Shown in pieces: positions 43,472-51,482 of a stretch of DNA of 64,000 nucleotides. Each line of letters begins with the position of its first letter. The first letter of the stretch is position 1. The stretch spans positions 4,278,001 through 4,342,000 of the forward strand of contig NZ_CP104174.1 in the NCBI RefSeq assembly GCF_025200925.1. The letters are read 5' to 3'. The notes beneath the pieces were generated by a model. The model had not been told where the DNA came from, did no database searches, and saw only the letters and a program-made list of their open reading frames with translations. Source of the DNA: Bradyrhizobium sp. CB1015. Its GTDB lineage: Bacteria; Pseudomonadota; Alphaproteobacteria; Rhizobiales; Xanthobacteraceae. A program made the translations under genes and the position numbers.

Positions 43472-44532
43472 GCGGAGCGGAAGAGGGCGATCTGATCGCG
43501 CGCGTCGAAGGCGCGGCCGGCATCATCAGACTCAATCGTCCCAAGGCGATCAACGCCGTCACGCTGGAGATGTTTCGCGACATCGACAAGGCGCTCGATC
43601 GCTTCGAAGCTGATCCTGCCGTTGCCGTGATCCTGCTGGAAGGCGCCGGCGAGCGCGGCCTCTGCGCCGGCGGCGACATCCGCACGCTCTGGGAAAGCTC
43701 GAAGGCTGGTGGCGACCTCGGCAAGATCCTGTGGCGGGAGGAGTACATTCTCAATGCCCGGATCAAGAAGTTTTCAAAGCCCTATGTCGCCTTCATGGAT
43801 GGCATCGTGATGGGCGGCGGCGTCGGACTTTCAGCACATGCCAGCCACCGCATCGTCACCGATCGCACCAAGCTGGCGATGCCCGAAGTCGGTCTCGGCT
43901 TCTTCCCCGATGTCGGCGGCACCTATCTGCTGTCGCATTCGCCGGGCGAGATCGGCACCTATTTCGGGCTGACCGGCCAGACCATGAACGGGCCGGACGC
44001 GATCCACGCGAAGTTTGCCGATTGGGTCGTGCCGGCGGCGAGATTGCCGGAGCTGCGCGAGGCACTGACCAAGCTGCGCCTTGGTGCCACCGCTGCCGGT
44101 GTCGGCAAGCTCATCGACGACTTTGCCACCGGCGAGACCGCGGGGCCGGTCGCCGCCAGGGAGCCGATCATCGATGCGTTGTTCGGCTTCGACCGCATGG
44201 AGGACATTTTCGCTGCGTTGAAGCGCGATGGTTCCGAGTTCGCGCTGGCCACGCTGAAGACGCTGAACGAAAAATCGCCGCGCGGCATGGTGGTGACGCT
44301 CAAGCTGCTGCGGCTTGCGCGCGGATCGAGCCTGGAAGAGTGCCTGGTGCGCGAATACCGCGCTGCGCTGGAAGTGTTTCGGAGCGATGATTTCCGCGAA
44401 GGCGTGCGCGCCGCCGTGATCGACAAAGACCGCAACCCGACCTGGTCGCCGCCGAGTATCGAGGATGTGACGCCGGAGATGCTCGCGCCCTATCTCGCCG
44501 AGATCGGCGCGGACGAGCTGAAGTTCAATTAA
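43468..44532 (+). CDS. 3-hydroxyisobutyryl-CoA hydrolase / enoyl-CoA hydratase family
   Basis: A 354-residue crotonase-fold enzyme, longer than simple hydratases, as HIBCH proteins are. The motifs GERGLCAGGDIRTLWESS and FMDGIVMGGGVGLSAHASHRIVT form the oxyanion hole, and LAMPEVGLGFFPDVGGTYLLS carries the Glu and Asp typical of the hydrolase. It frees 3-hydroxyisobutyrate from CoA in valine degradation, and mmsB next oxidises the acid. It overlaps the acyl-CoA dehydrogenase by ATGA. Confidence 0.9.
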   Translation: MSGAEEGDLIARVEGAAGIIRLNRPKAINAVTLEMFRDIDKALDRFEADPAVAVILLEGAGERGLCAGGDIRTLWESSKAGGDLGKILWREEYILNARIKKFSKPYVAFMDGIVMGGGVGLSAHASHRIVTDRTKLAMPEVGLGFFPDVGGTYLLSHSPGEIGTYFGLTGQTMNGPDAIHAKFADWVVPAARLPELREALTKLRLGATAAGVGKLIDDFATGETAGPVAAREPIIDALFGFDRMEDIFAALKRDGSEFALATLKTLNEKSPRGMVVTLKLLRLARGSSLEECLVREYRAALEVFRSDDFREGVRAAVIDKDRNPTWSPPSIEDVTPEMLAPYLAEIGADELKFN

Positions 44533-44557
44533 CAACGCGACAGCGGAGGAAACGACA

Positions 44558-45445
44558 ATGGCCACGATCGCATTCATCGGTCTCGGCAACATGGGCGGCC
44601 CGATGGCCGCCAACCTCGTCAAGGCCGGCCACAAGGTGGTGGCGTTCGATCTCGTCGAAGCCTCGCGCAATCAGGCCAAGGCCGATGGCGCCAGCATTGC
44701 CGACAGCGCGCCCGCCGCGGTGAAGGGCGCCGATGTCGTCGTCACCATGCTCCCCGCAGGCAAACACGTGCTCGGCGTCTGGAACGAGGTCGTGCCCGCC
44801 ATGACCAAGGGGACGCTGATCATCGATAGCTCCACCATCGACGTCGAAAGCGCGCGGGCCGCGCATGCGCTCGCCGCCAAGCACGGGGTGCTCTCGGTCG
44901 ATGCGCCGGTCTCCGGCGGCACCGGCGGTGCCAAGGGCGCAACGCTCACCTTCATGTGCGGCGGCGAGGACAAGGCATTTGCCGCGGCAAAGCCCGTGCT
45001 CGAGAACATGGGCAAGAAGATCGTGCATTGCGGCGGTGCCGGTGCCGGCCAGGCCGCAAAAATCTGCAACAATATGATCCTCGGCATTTCCATGATCGCG
45101 GTCAGCGAGGCCTTTGCGCTCGGTGAGAAACTCGGGCTCTCGCATCAGGCGCTGTTCGACGTCGCCTCGACCTCGTCCGGCCAGTGCTGGTCGCTGACGA
45201 CCTATTGCCCGGTGCCTGGCCCGGTGCCGACCTCGCCGGCCAACAACGATTACAAGCCGGGCTTTGCCTCGGCGCTGATGGTGAAGGACCTCACCCTGGC
45301 GCAGGATGCCGCCAAGGCTGCCGGCGCGGCCACGCCGCTCGGCAAGCATGCCCAGGAGATCTATCAGTCTTTCGACGCAGCCGGCCAGGGCGGGGTGGAT
45401 TTTTCCGGAATTATCAAGCACGTTCGCAGCCTCGCTGGAAAATAG
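44558..45445 (+). CDS. mmsB: 3-hydroxyisobutyrate dehydrogenase
   Basis: A 295-residue beta-hydroxyacid dehydrogenase. The NAD-binding loop GLGNMGGPMAANL is at residues 7-19, the substrate signature VDAPVSGGTGGAKGATLTFM near residue 117, and the catalytic lysine in GAGQAAKICNNMI near residue 170. It oxidises 3-hydroxyisobutyrate to methylmalonate semialdehyde, the substrate of MmsA. ATG 44558 follows GGAGGAAA, 25 bases after the hydrolase. Together with the upstream genes it completes the lower valine pathway. Confidence 0.94.
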   Translation: MATIAFIGLGNMGGPMAANLVKAGHKVVAFDLVEASRNQAKADGASIADSAPAAVKGADVVVTMLPAGKHVLGVWNEVVPAMTKGTLIIDSSTIDVESARAAHALAAKHGVLSVDAPVSGGTGGAKGATLTFMCGGEDKAFAAAKPVLENMGKKIVHCGGAGAGQAAKICNNMILGISMIAVSEAFALGEKLGLSHQALFDVASTSSGQCWSLTTYCPVPGPVPTSPANNDYKPGFASALMVKDLTLAQDAAKAAGAATPLGKHAQEIYQSFDAAGQGGVDFSGIIKHVRSLAGK

Positions 45446-45454
45446 CGGGGCTTC

Positions 45455-45543
45455 GTAGCCCGGATGGAGCGAAGCGAAATCCGGGACAGCTGCTTCCAAT
45501 GGCGTAGCCGGCCCCGGATTGCGCTCCGCTCCATCCGGGCTAC
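45455..45543. repeat. GTAGCCCGGATGGAGC-type palindromic repeat, copy 3
   Basis: An 89-bp inverted repeat with ends GTAGCCCGGATGGAGC and GCTCCATCCGGGCTAC, starting 10 bases after the mmsB stop and ending 30 bases before the next gene. Confidence 0.85.
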
Positions 45544-45573
45544 GCTCGAACATCATTTCGACGGGCCCGGACC

Positions 45574-47292
45574 ATGACCACCTTCCAGGAAGCACGCGCG
45601 TTCCTTCTGCAGCACCGCACGGATTACGAGGCCGCGATCAATGATTTCCGCTGGCCCGATCCGGTTCCTTTCAATTGGGCGCTCGATTGGTTCGACGCCG
45701 AGCTGGCGGCAAAGGCGGAATCCAAGGATCGGCCGGCGCTCTGGATCGTCGACGCCGCGCAGGATCGCCAGACAAAACTATCGTTCGCGACGCTCTCGAA
45801 GCGCTCTAGCCAGGTCGCGAACTTCCTCCGCGCGCAGGGCTTGAGGCGCGGCGATCATCTCCTGCTGCTGCTCGGTAACGTGGTTCCGCTGTGGGAGACG
45901 ATGCTTGCGGCGATGAAGCTCGGCGTGGTCGTCATTCCCGCCACCACGCTGCTCACCGCCGACGAGCTGCGCGACCGGCTCGATCGCGGCAAGGCGAGGG
46001 CAGTGGTCGCGGCGCAGGACCAGGTCGCAAAATTCGCAAGCTTAGGCGCCGAGAATGTCGTCCGCATTGTCGTCGGCGCGCCCTCCGATGGTTGGCTTGC
46101 GTATGACGAGGCGGCAAAGGCTTCCGAAAGTTTTGCACCTGATGGTCCGACCAATGCCGACGACCCGATGCTGCTCTATTTCACCTCGGGGACGACAGCA
46201 AAACCAAAGCTTGTCCGGCACAGCCAGCGCAGCTATCCCGTCGGCCATCTCTCGACGATGTACTGGATCGGCCTGAAGCCCGGCGACGTCCACCTCAACA
46301 TCTCCTCGCCCGGCTGGGCCAAGCACGCCTGGAGCTGCTTCTTCGCGCCGTGGAATGCGGGTGCGACCGTGTTCGTGGTCAACCAGCCGCGCTTCGACGC
46401 CAAGGCGCTGCTTGCCACCATCGGCCGCTGCGGCGTCACCACGCTGTGCGCGCCGCCGACGGTGTGGCGGCTGTTCATCCAGGAGAATCTGGCCTCGTTC
46501 AAGGTCGCGCTTCGCGAGGTCTGCGGCGCCGGCGAGCCGCTCAACCCTGAAGTGATCGATCAGGTGCGGGCGGCCTGGGGCCTCACCATTCGCGACGGCT
46601 ACGGCCAGACCGAGACCACGGCGCTCGCCGGCAACTCGCCGGGCCAGCCCATCAAGGTCGGCTCGATGGGCCGTCCGCTGCCGGGCTACCGCGTGCAGAT
46701 CAGCGATGCCGACGGCAATCCGGCGAAAGAGGGCGAGGTGACGCTGGTGCTGGGCGATGACCGTCCCGCCGGCCTGATGCAGGGCTATCAGGGCGACGAC
46801 GGCAAATTGTCCGGAGCCGATGGCGCGCTCTATCGCAGTGGCGACGTGGTGTTTGCGGATAAGGACGGCTATCTCACCTTCGTCGGCCGCTCCGACGACG
46901 TGTTCAAGTCGTCGGACTACCGCATCAGCCCGTTCGAGCTGGAGAGCGTGTTGCTCGAGCACGAGCTGGTCGCGGAAGCTGCGGTGGTGCCGAGCCCGGA
47001 TCCAATTCGGCTCGCGATCCCCAAGGCGTTCGTGCTGCTGACCGCGGGCGCGGAACGCTCGCCGGAAACCGCGCTATCGATCTTCAGGCACCTGCACGCG
47101 CGTCTGGCGCCGTTCAAGCGCATCCGCCGCCTCGAAATCGTCACTGAGCTGCCGAAGACGATCTCTGGCAAGATCCGCCGCGTCCAGCTACGACGGCTCG
47201 AACGCGACGACGATCGCACTGATCCGCTGCGCGGCCGGGAATTCCGCGAGGAGGATTTTCCGGAGCTGGCGAAGACACGGAGTGAGACCTAA
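45574..47292 (+). CDS. AMP-dependent acyl-CoA synthetase
   Basis: A 572-residue adenylate-forming enzyme. The P-loop-like motif YFTSGTTAKPKLV is near residue 208, DGYGQTET near 345, and the hinge DYRISPFELESVL near 450; the C-terminal lysine is in LPKTISGKIRRVQLR. The overall look is that of medium-chain acyl-CoA synthetases. It activates a free acid to acyl-CoA, giving substrate to the operon. ATG 45574 has a modest site. The MaoC gene begins immediately after its stop. Confidence 0.9.
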   Translation: MTTFQEARAFLLQHRTDYEAAINDFRWPDPVPFNWALDWFDAELAAKAESKDRPALWIVDAAQDRQTKLSFATLSKRSSQVANFLRAQGLRRGDHLLLLLGNVVPLWETMLAAMKLGVVVIPATTLLTADELRDRLDRGKARAVVAAQDQVAKFASLGAENVVRIVVGAPSDGWLAYDEAAKASESFAPDGPTNADDPMLLYFTSGTTAKPKLVRHSQRSYPVGHLSTMYWIGLKPGDVHLNISSPGWAKHAWSCFFAPWNAGATVFVVNQPRFDAKALLATIGRCGVTTLCAPPTVWRLFIQENLASFKVALREVCGAGEPLNPEVIDQVRAAWGLTIRDGYGQTETTALAGNSPGQPIKVGSMGRPLPGYRVQISDADGNPAKEGEVTLVLGDDRPAGLMQGYQGDDGKLSGADGALYRSGDVVFADKDGYLTFVGRSDDVFKSSDYRISPFELESVLLEHELVAEAAVVPSPDPIRLAIPKAFVLLTAGAERSPETALSIFRHLHARLAPFKRIRRLEIVTELPKTISGKIRRVQLRRLERDDDRTDPLRGREFREEDFPELAKTRSET

Positions 47293-47772
47293 GTGAACGA
47301 AGTCTGGAAGAAGCCGCCTGTTACGCTCGAGGCCTATCAGGCTATGGTCGGCAAGGAGATCGGCGTGTCCTCATGGCACCTGATCGACCAGCCCCGCATC
47401 GACACCTATGCCGATGTGATCGAGGATCACCAGTTCATCCACGTCGATCCGGAACGCGCGAAGAACGAAACCGCCTTCGGCACCACCATCGCGCACGGGT
47501 TTCTCACGATGTCGCTGCTGTCGATCATGTCCTACGAGGTGATGCCTGTGATCGCCGGCACCACGATGGGCGTGAATTACGGCTTCGACAAGCTGCGCTT
47601 CATCTCGCCGGTGCGCTCCGGCAAGCGCGTGCGCGGCCGCTTCGTGCTGGCGGAAGCCAAGCTCCGCAAGCCGAACGAATTGCAGTCCCGCACCAACGTC
47701 ACGGTCGAGATCGAGGGCGAGGACAAGCCGGCGCTCGTCGCCGACTGGCTTGGCCTGATCTATTTCGAGTAG
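47293..47772 (+). CDS. MaoC-type (R)-specific enoyl-CoA hydratase
   Basis: A 159-residue hotdog-fold hydratase. The hydratase-2 motif YADVIEDHQFIHVDPERA, with catalytic Asp and His, is followed by TTIAHGFLTMSLL. It adds water to an enoyl-CoA, as PhaJ or NodN proteins do. The start is GTG 47293, directly after the synthetase TAA, so translation is coupled. A repeat separates it from the SDR gene downstream. Confidence 0.9.
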   Translation: MNEVWKKPPVTLEAYQAMVGKEIGVSSWHLIDQPRIDTYADVIEDHQFIHVDPERAKNETAFGTTIAHGFLTMSLLSIMSYEVMPVIAGTTMGVNYGFDKLRFISPVRSGKRVRGRFVLAEAKLRKPNELQSRTNVTVEIEGEDKPALVADWLGLIYFE

Positions 47773-47839
47773 GCTCGTGCCGTCGTTGCCGGGCTTGACC
47801 CGGCAACCCATCGCTGCTCAAAAGCCTGACGAAAGCGGG

Positions 47840-47973
47840 GTCTCACCCTCTCCCCTTGGGAGAGGGTGCCTCGCGAACGCGAGGCGGGTGAGGGGTCTCT
47901 CTCCGCGAGCGCAACTGCCGAGACAACCCCTCATCCGGCGCTTCGCGCCACCTTCTCCCACAAGGGGAGAAGG
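47840..47973. repeat. CCTCTCCC-type palindromic repeat, copy 3
   Basis: Contains the hairpin CACCCTCTCCCCTTGGGAGAGGGTG and CACCTTCTCCCACAAGGGGAGAAGG at its ends in form, in the gap between maoC and the SDR. The 60 bp before it (47779-47812) resemble a second repeat beginning GTTGCCGGGCTTGACCCGGCAAC. Confidence 0.75.
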
Positions 47974-47989
47974 AAGAAAGGAAGCACTC

Positions 47990-48907
47990 ATGGCAATCAG
48001 GTTCGACGGACGCGTCGCCATCGTCACCGGCGCGGGCAATGGTCTCGGCAAAGCACACGCGCTGGGGCTGGCGAGCCGCGGCGCGAAGGTCGTGGTCAAC
48101 GATTTCGGCGGCGCGCGCGACGGCACCGGCGGCTCGCTGTCGCCGGCCGAAGCGGTGGTCGAGGAGATCCGTAAAGCCGGCGGCACCGCGATGGCCGACG
48201 GCGCCGACGTCTCCAATTTCGAGCAGGTCACCGCCATGGTCGAGCGCGCCACCAAGGAATGGGGCAGCGTCGACCTCTTGTGCGCCAATGCCGGCATCCT
48301 GCGCGACAAGTCGTTCGGCAAGATGGAGGTCGCCGATTTCCAGAAGGTGCTCGACGTGCATCTCGTCGGCACCTTCTATTGCTGCAAGGCGGCCTGGGCC
48401 GGCATGCGCGACCGCAATTACGGCCGCATCGTGCTGACGACGTCGTCCTCCGGCCTCTACGGCAATTTCGGCCAGGCCAATTACGGCGCTGCCAAAACCG
48501 GCATGGTCGGCCTGATGAACGTGCTCGCCGAGGAGGGCCGCAAGAATAACATCCGCGTCAACATCATCTCGCCGACCGCCGCGACGCGCATGACCGAAGA
48601 GCTGCTGCCGCCGCAGGCGCTGCAACTGATGAAGCCGAACGCGATCACGCCCGCGGTCGAGTATATGTTGAGCGAGGATGCGCCGACCCGCACCATCATG
48701 GGCGCGGGTGCCGGCTCGTTTGCGGTGATCAGGATCCTGGAGAGCGAAGGCATCAACCTGCCGGAGAGCGAGTGGACGCCGGATGCGATCGCCGCGCATT
48801 TCGCCGAGATCAGCGACATGTCGAAGGCCAGGGCGCTGCAGGGCGCGTTCGAGCAGACGCAGAAATACGTCGCGCAGGCCGCGGCGCGGGTGGGGATCAA
48901 GCTCTGA
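47990..48907 (+). CDS. SDR oxidoreductase, multifunctional-enzyme dehydrogenase-like
   Basis: A 305-residue SDR. The NAD loop TGAGNGLGKAH is at residues 13-23, NDFGGARDGTG near 40 and YGAAKTGMVGL with catalytic Tyr/Lys near 165; these match the (3R)-hydroxyacyl-CoA dehydrogenase part of peroxisomal multifunctional enzyme type 2. With the preceding MaoC hydratase it forms a hydratase-dehydrogenase pair of the R-type beta-oxidation. ATG 47990 follows GAAAGGAAG. Its stop overlaps the next gene's apparent CTG start (CTGA). Confidence 0.9.
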   Translation: MAIRFDGRVAIVTGAGNGLGKAHALGLASRGAKVVVNDFGGARDGTGGSLSPAEAVVEEIRKAGGTAMADGADVSNFEQVTAMVERATKEWGSVDLLCANAGILRDKSFGKMEVADFQKVLDVHLVGTFYCCKAAWAGMRDRNYGRIVLTTSSSGLYGNFGQANYGAAKTGMVGLMNVLAEEGRKNNIRVNIISPTAATRMTEELLPPQALQLMKPNAITPAVEYMLSEDAPTRTIMGAGAGSFAVIRILESEGINLPESEWTPDAIAAHFAEISDMSKARALQGAFEQTQKYVAQAAARVGIKL

Positions 48908-50124
48908 CAGCCGTCGCCGTCATCGGCGCCGGTCCCGCCGGGCTGATGGCGGCGGAAGTGCTGGCGTCAGGCGGCGCCGGCGTCACGGTCTATGACGCGA
49001 TGCCGTCCGCGGGGCGCAAATTCCTGATGGCCGGCCGCGGCGGGCTCAATCTCACCCATAGCGAACCGCTGCAGCAGTTCATGGCGCGCTACCGCGAGGC
49101 CGCACCGAAGCTGCAAGCGGCGATCGACGCGTTTTCGCCCGATGCGCTCCGGGCCTGGAGCGAAGCGCTGGGCGAGCCAACCTTCGTCGGCAGCAGCGGA
49201 CGCGTGTTTCCCAAGACGTTCAAGGCCTCGCCCTTGCTGCGCGCCTGGCTGCGGCGGCTCGACGCCGCCGGCGTCCGCTTCGCTTTTCGCCATCGCTGGA
49301 TCGGCTGGGACGGCGATGGCCGGCTGATCTTTCAGACGCCGAAAGGCCTCTCCGCTATCGAAGCAAACGCCACGCTGCTCGCGCTCGGCGGCGCAAGCTG
49401 GCCACGCCTGGGGTCGGATGGCGGCTGGGTCGACATCCTCGCTGCAAAGGGCATTGCCGTCTCCAAGCTGCGGCCGGCCAATTCCGGCTTCACGGTCGAT
49501 TGGTCCAAAGTGTTCCGCGACCGCTTCGAGGGCCAGCCGCTCAAGGGCGTGGCGCTGACGATCGGCGCGCACACAGTGCGCGGAGAGGCGATGATCACCC
49601 GCAGCGGCATCGAAGGCGGCGCGATCTACGCGCTGTCGGCGGAGCTGCGCGAGGCCGTGCTGAATCTCGGGCAGGCGACGCTGATGATCGCGTTGCGGCC
49701 CGATCTCGACGCCGCTGCGCTGACCACGCGGCTGTCAGGCGTGCGCGGCAAGCAATCGCTGGCGAACTTCCTGCGCAAGGCGGCGCAGCTGTCGCCGGTC
49801 GGAATTGGCCTCATGCAGGAGGCGGCCATCGCCTCCGGCCGGCCGCTCGCTTCGTTCTCGCCGGCGGAGCTCGCAGGGCTGATCAATGCGATTCCGGTTC
49901 AGCTCACCGGAGTAGCCGCGATCGATCGCGCCATCTCGACCGCGGGCGGAATTTTGTTCGACGAGCTCGACGAGCGCTTCATGCTGCGCAAATCGCCCGG
50001 TGTGTTCGCCGCCGGCGAGATGCTGGACTGGGAAGCACCGACCGGCGGCTATCTCTTGCAGGCGTCATTCGCGACCGGGGCTGCCGCAGGCAGGGGCATG
50101 CTCGGCTGGCTGAATCGTTCTTAG
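48904..50124 (+). CDS. FAD/NAD(P)-binding flavoprotein (HI0933/BaiN-like), apparent CTG start
   Basis: A 406-residue flavoprotein of the HI0933/TIGR03862 type. The Rossmann motif VIGAGPAGLMAAEVL starts at residue 5, then GRKFLMAGRGGLNLTHSE; the FAD end motif AGEMLDWEAPTGGYLLQ is at the C-terminus. No ATG, GTG or TTG occurs in frame between 48772 and the Rossmann loop; CTG 48904, overlapping the SDR stop as CTGA with GTGGGGAT before it, is the most sensible start. ATG 48946 would cut the cofactor motif. The role of this family is not established beyond reductase-like folds. Confidence 0.8.
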   Translation: MTAVAVIGAGPAGLMAAEVLASGGAGVTVYDAMPSAGRKFLMAGRGGLNLTHSEPLQQFMARYREAAPKLQAAIDAFSPDALRAWSEALGEPTFVGSSGRVFPKTFKASPLLRAWLRRLDAAGVRFAFRHRWIGWDGDGRLIFQTPKGLSAIEANATLLALGGASWPRLGSDGGWVDILAAKGIAVSKLRPANSGFTVDWSKVFRDRFEGQPLKGVALTIGAHTVRGEAMITRSGIEGGAIYALSAELREAVLNLGQATLMIALRPDLDAAALTTRLSGVRGKQSLANFLRKAAQLSPVGIGLMQEAAIASGRPLASFSPAELAGLINAIPVQLTGVAAIDRAISTAGGILFDELDERFMLRKSPGVFAAGEMLDWEAPTGGYLLQASFATGAAAGRGMLGWLNRS

Positions 50125-50135
50125 CACGCCGCCGC

Positions 50136-50280
50136 CCTTCGAGGCCTCCGCTGCGCTCCGGCACCTCAGTGTGACGGCTACGCGAGAGCAGCATCGCGAG
50201 GCAGACTAACGAGAGCGTCATCCTGAGGTGCTCGGCTTCCGGTGCGACTAGCACCGGAGGCCGAGCCTCGAAGGATGCGC
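50136..50280. repeat. TCATCCTGAGGTGC / CTTCGAGG-type repeat
   Basis: Intergenic block with CCCTTCGAGGCCTCC at left and GTCATCCTGAGGTGC...GAGCCTCGAAGGATG at right, an imperfect inverted structure between the convergent flavoprotein and PLP-enzyme genes. Confidence 0.55.
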
Positions 50281-50294
50281 GGGCGCCGAACCGC

Positions 50295-51374
50295 CTACCG
50301 CAGCTTCCCCCGTGCAGCTACCGGTAGGGTGCCGATGATGTCCTCGCCGCGGACCATCACCACCTCGTCCATCATGTTGACGACGACGCAGACATGGTTC
50401 GGCACGATGCGGACGACGTCGCCGACATTCGGCCTTGTGTTGCTGCGGGAGAGGTCGAGGAAGCCGTGCTCCTCGGCGAACTTGGCGATCTTGGCTTCGG
50501 GATGCTCCAGGATCAGGCCGTGGCCGTCGAGCCCGCCGGTGTCCGTGGTCAGCGTTTTCGAGCCGGCGTCGAGGATCCCGCGCTCGGGCGCGGCGCGGCT
50601 CACCACCGTCGAATAGATGTGCAGCGCGCAATCGTCCCAGGTCGCCGAGCCCGCAGCGACCTGCATGCGATCGTTATAGATGTAGGTGCCGAAGCGGTGC
50701 TCGGTGCCGCCTTTGAGCTTGCCGATGTTGACGAGGTTCGGCGTGCCGCCGGTCGAGACGATCTTGGCGTCAAGCCCGTGCGCGCGCACGCCGGCCAGCG
50801 CCTCGTCGTAGAATTTCTGCGCTTCAGCCCAGCCGGTCTCGGTCGGATACAACATGAAGCCTGCGAACTCGAGGCCCTTGGACGCCGCGATCTCGCGTGC
50901 CAGGGCAATCGCTTCGGCCGGCGTCTCGACGCCGGCGCGCTTGCGCCCGGTGTCGCATTCGACCACGACGGAAAGCGGCCGGCCTGACGCCGCAGCCGCC
51001 TTGGGCAGGCCGGCGATGACGGTGGAGTTGTCAGCGGCCACTGTCATGTTGGCTTTCGCCTGCAGCGCGGCGAGCCGCGCCATCTTCTCCTCGCCCAGCA
51101 GGTTGTAGCTGATCAGGATGTCGTCGATGCCGGCATTGGCCATGATCTCGGCTTCGCCCAGCTTCTGGCAGGTGATGCCCTTGGCGCCGGCCGCGACCTG
51201 CATCTTGGCAATCGTCGGGTTCTTGTGCGTCTTGATGTGCGGACGATTGGCGATCCCGGCGCCGTCGCAGGCCTTCTGGATCCGGGCAATGTTGCGCTCG
51301 ACCCTGTCCATGTCGATGACGGCACAAGGCGTGCCGTATTCGCGGGCGATTTTTGCGGCGAGGGGAGTGGTCAT
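50295..51374 (-). CDS. D-serine dehydratase / D-threonine aldolase family PLP enzyme
   Basis: A 359-residue fold-type III PLP enzyme. The cofactor lysine is in RPHIKTHKNP (about residue 48), and the C-terminal metal motif is PNHVCVVVNM, i.e. His-x-Cys, as in eukaryotic D-serine dehydratase and D-threo-3-hydroxyaspartate dehydratase; D-threonine aldolases carry His-x-Asp. It therefore probably removes water from a D-hydroxyamino acid. ATG 51374 gives the full fold. It is downstream of the ABC-F gene on the same strand, with a repeat between them. Confidence 0.87.
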   Translation of the reverse strand: MTTPLAAKIAREYGTPCAVIDMDRVERNIARIQKACDGAGIANRPHIKTHKNPTIAKMQVAAGAKGITCQKLGEAEIMANAGIDDILISYNLLGEEKMARLAALQAKANMTVAADNSTVIAGLPKAAAASGRPLSVVVECDTGRKRAGVETPAEAIALAREIAASKGLEFAGFMLYPTETGWAEAQKFYDEALAGVRAHGLDAKIVSTGGTPNLVNIGKLKGGTEHRFGTYIYNDRMQVAAGSATWDDCALHIYSTVVSRAAPERGILDAGSKTLTTDTGGLDGHGLILEHPEAKIAKFAEEHGFLDLSRSNTRPNVGDVVRIVPNHVCVVVNMMDEVVMVRGEDIIGTLPVAARGKLR

Positions 51375-51397
51375 ATGATCTCTCTATCTTCGGCCCT

Positions 51398-51479
51398 GTA
51401 GGATGAGTAGAGCGAAGCGAAACCCATCAGAACCAGTTCCCGTTGCGCGATGGGTTTCGCTTCGCTCTACCCATCCTAC
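51398..51479. repeat. GTAGGATGAGTAGAGCGAAGC-type palindromic repeat
   Basis: An 82-bp inverted repeat: GTAGGATG..GTAGAGCGAAGCGAAACCCATC on the left matches GATGGGTTTCGCTTCGCTCTACCCATCCTAC on the right in complement. It lies 3 bases beyond the ABC-F stop, so it would be transcribed as its terminal hairpin. Confidence 0.85.
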
Positions 51480-51482
51480 GAT

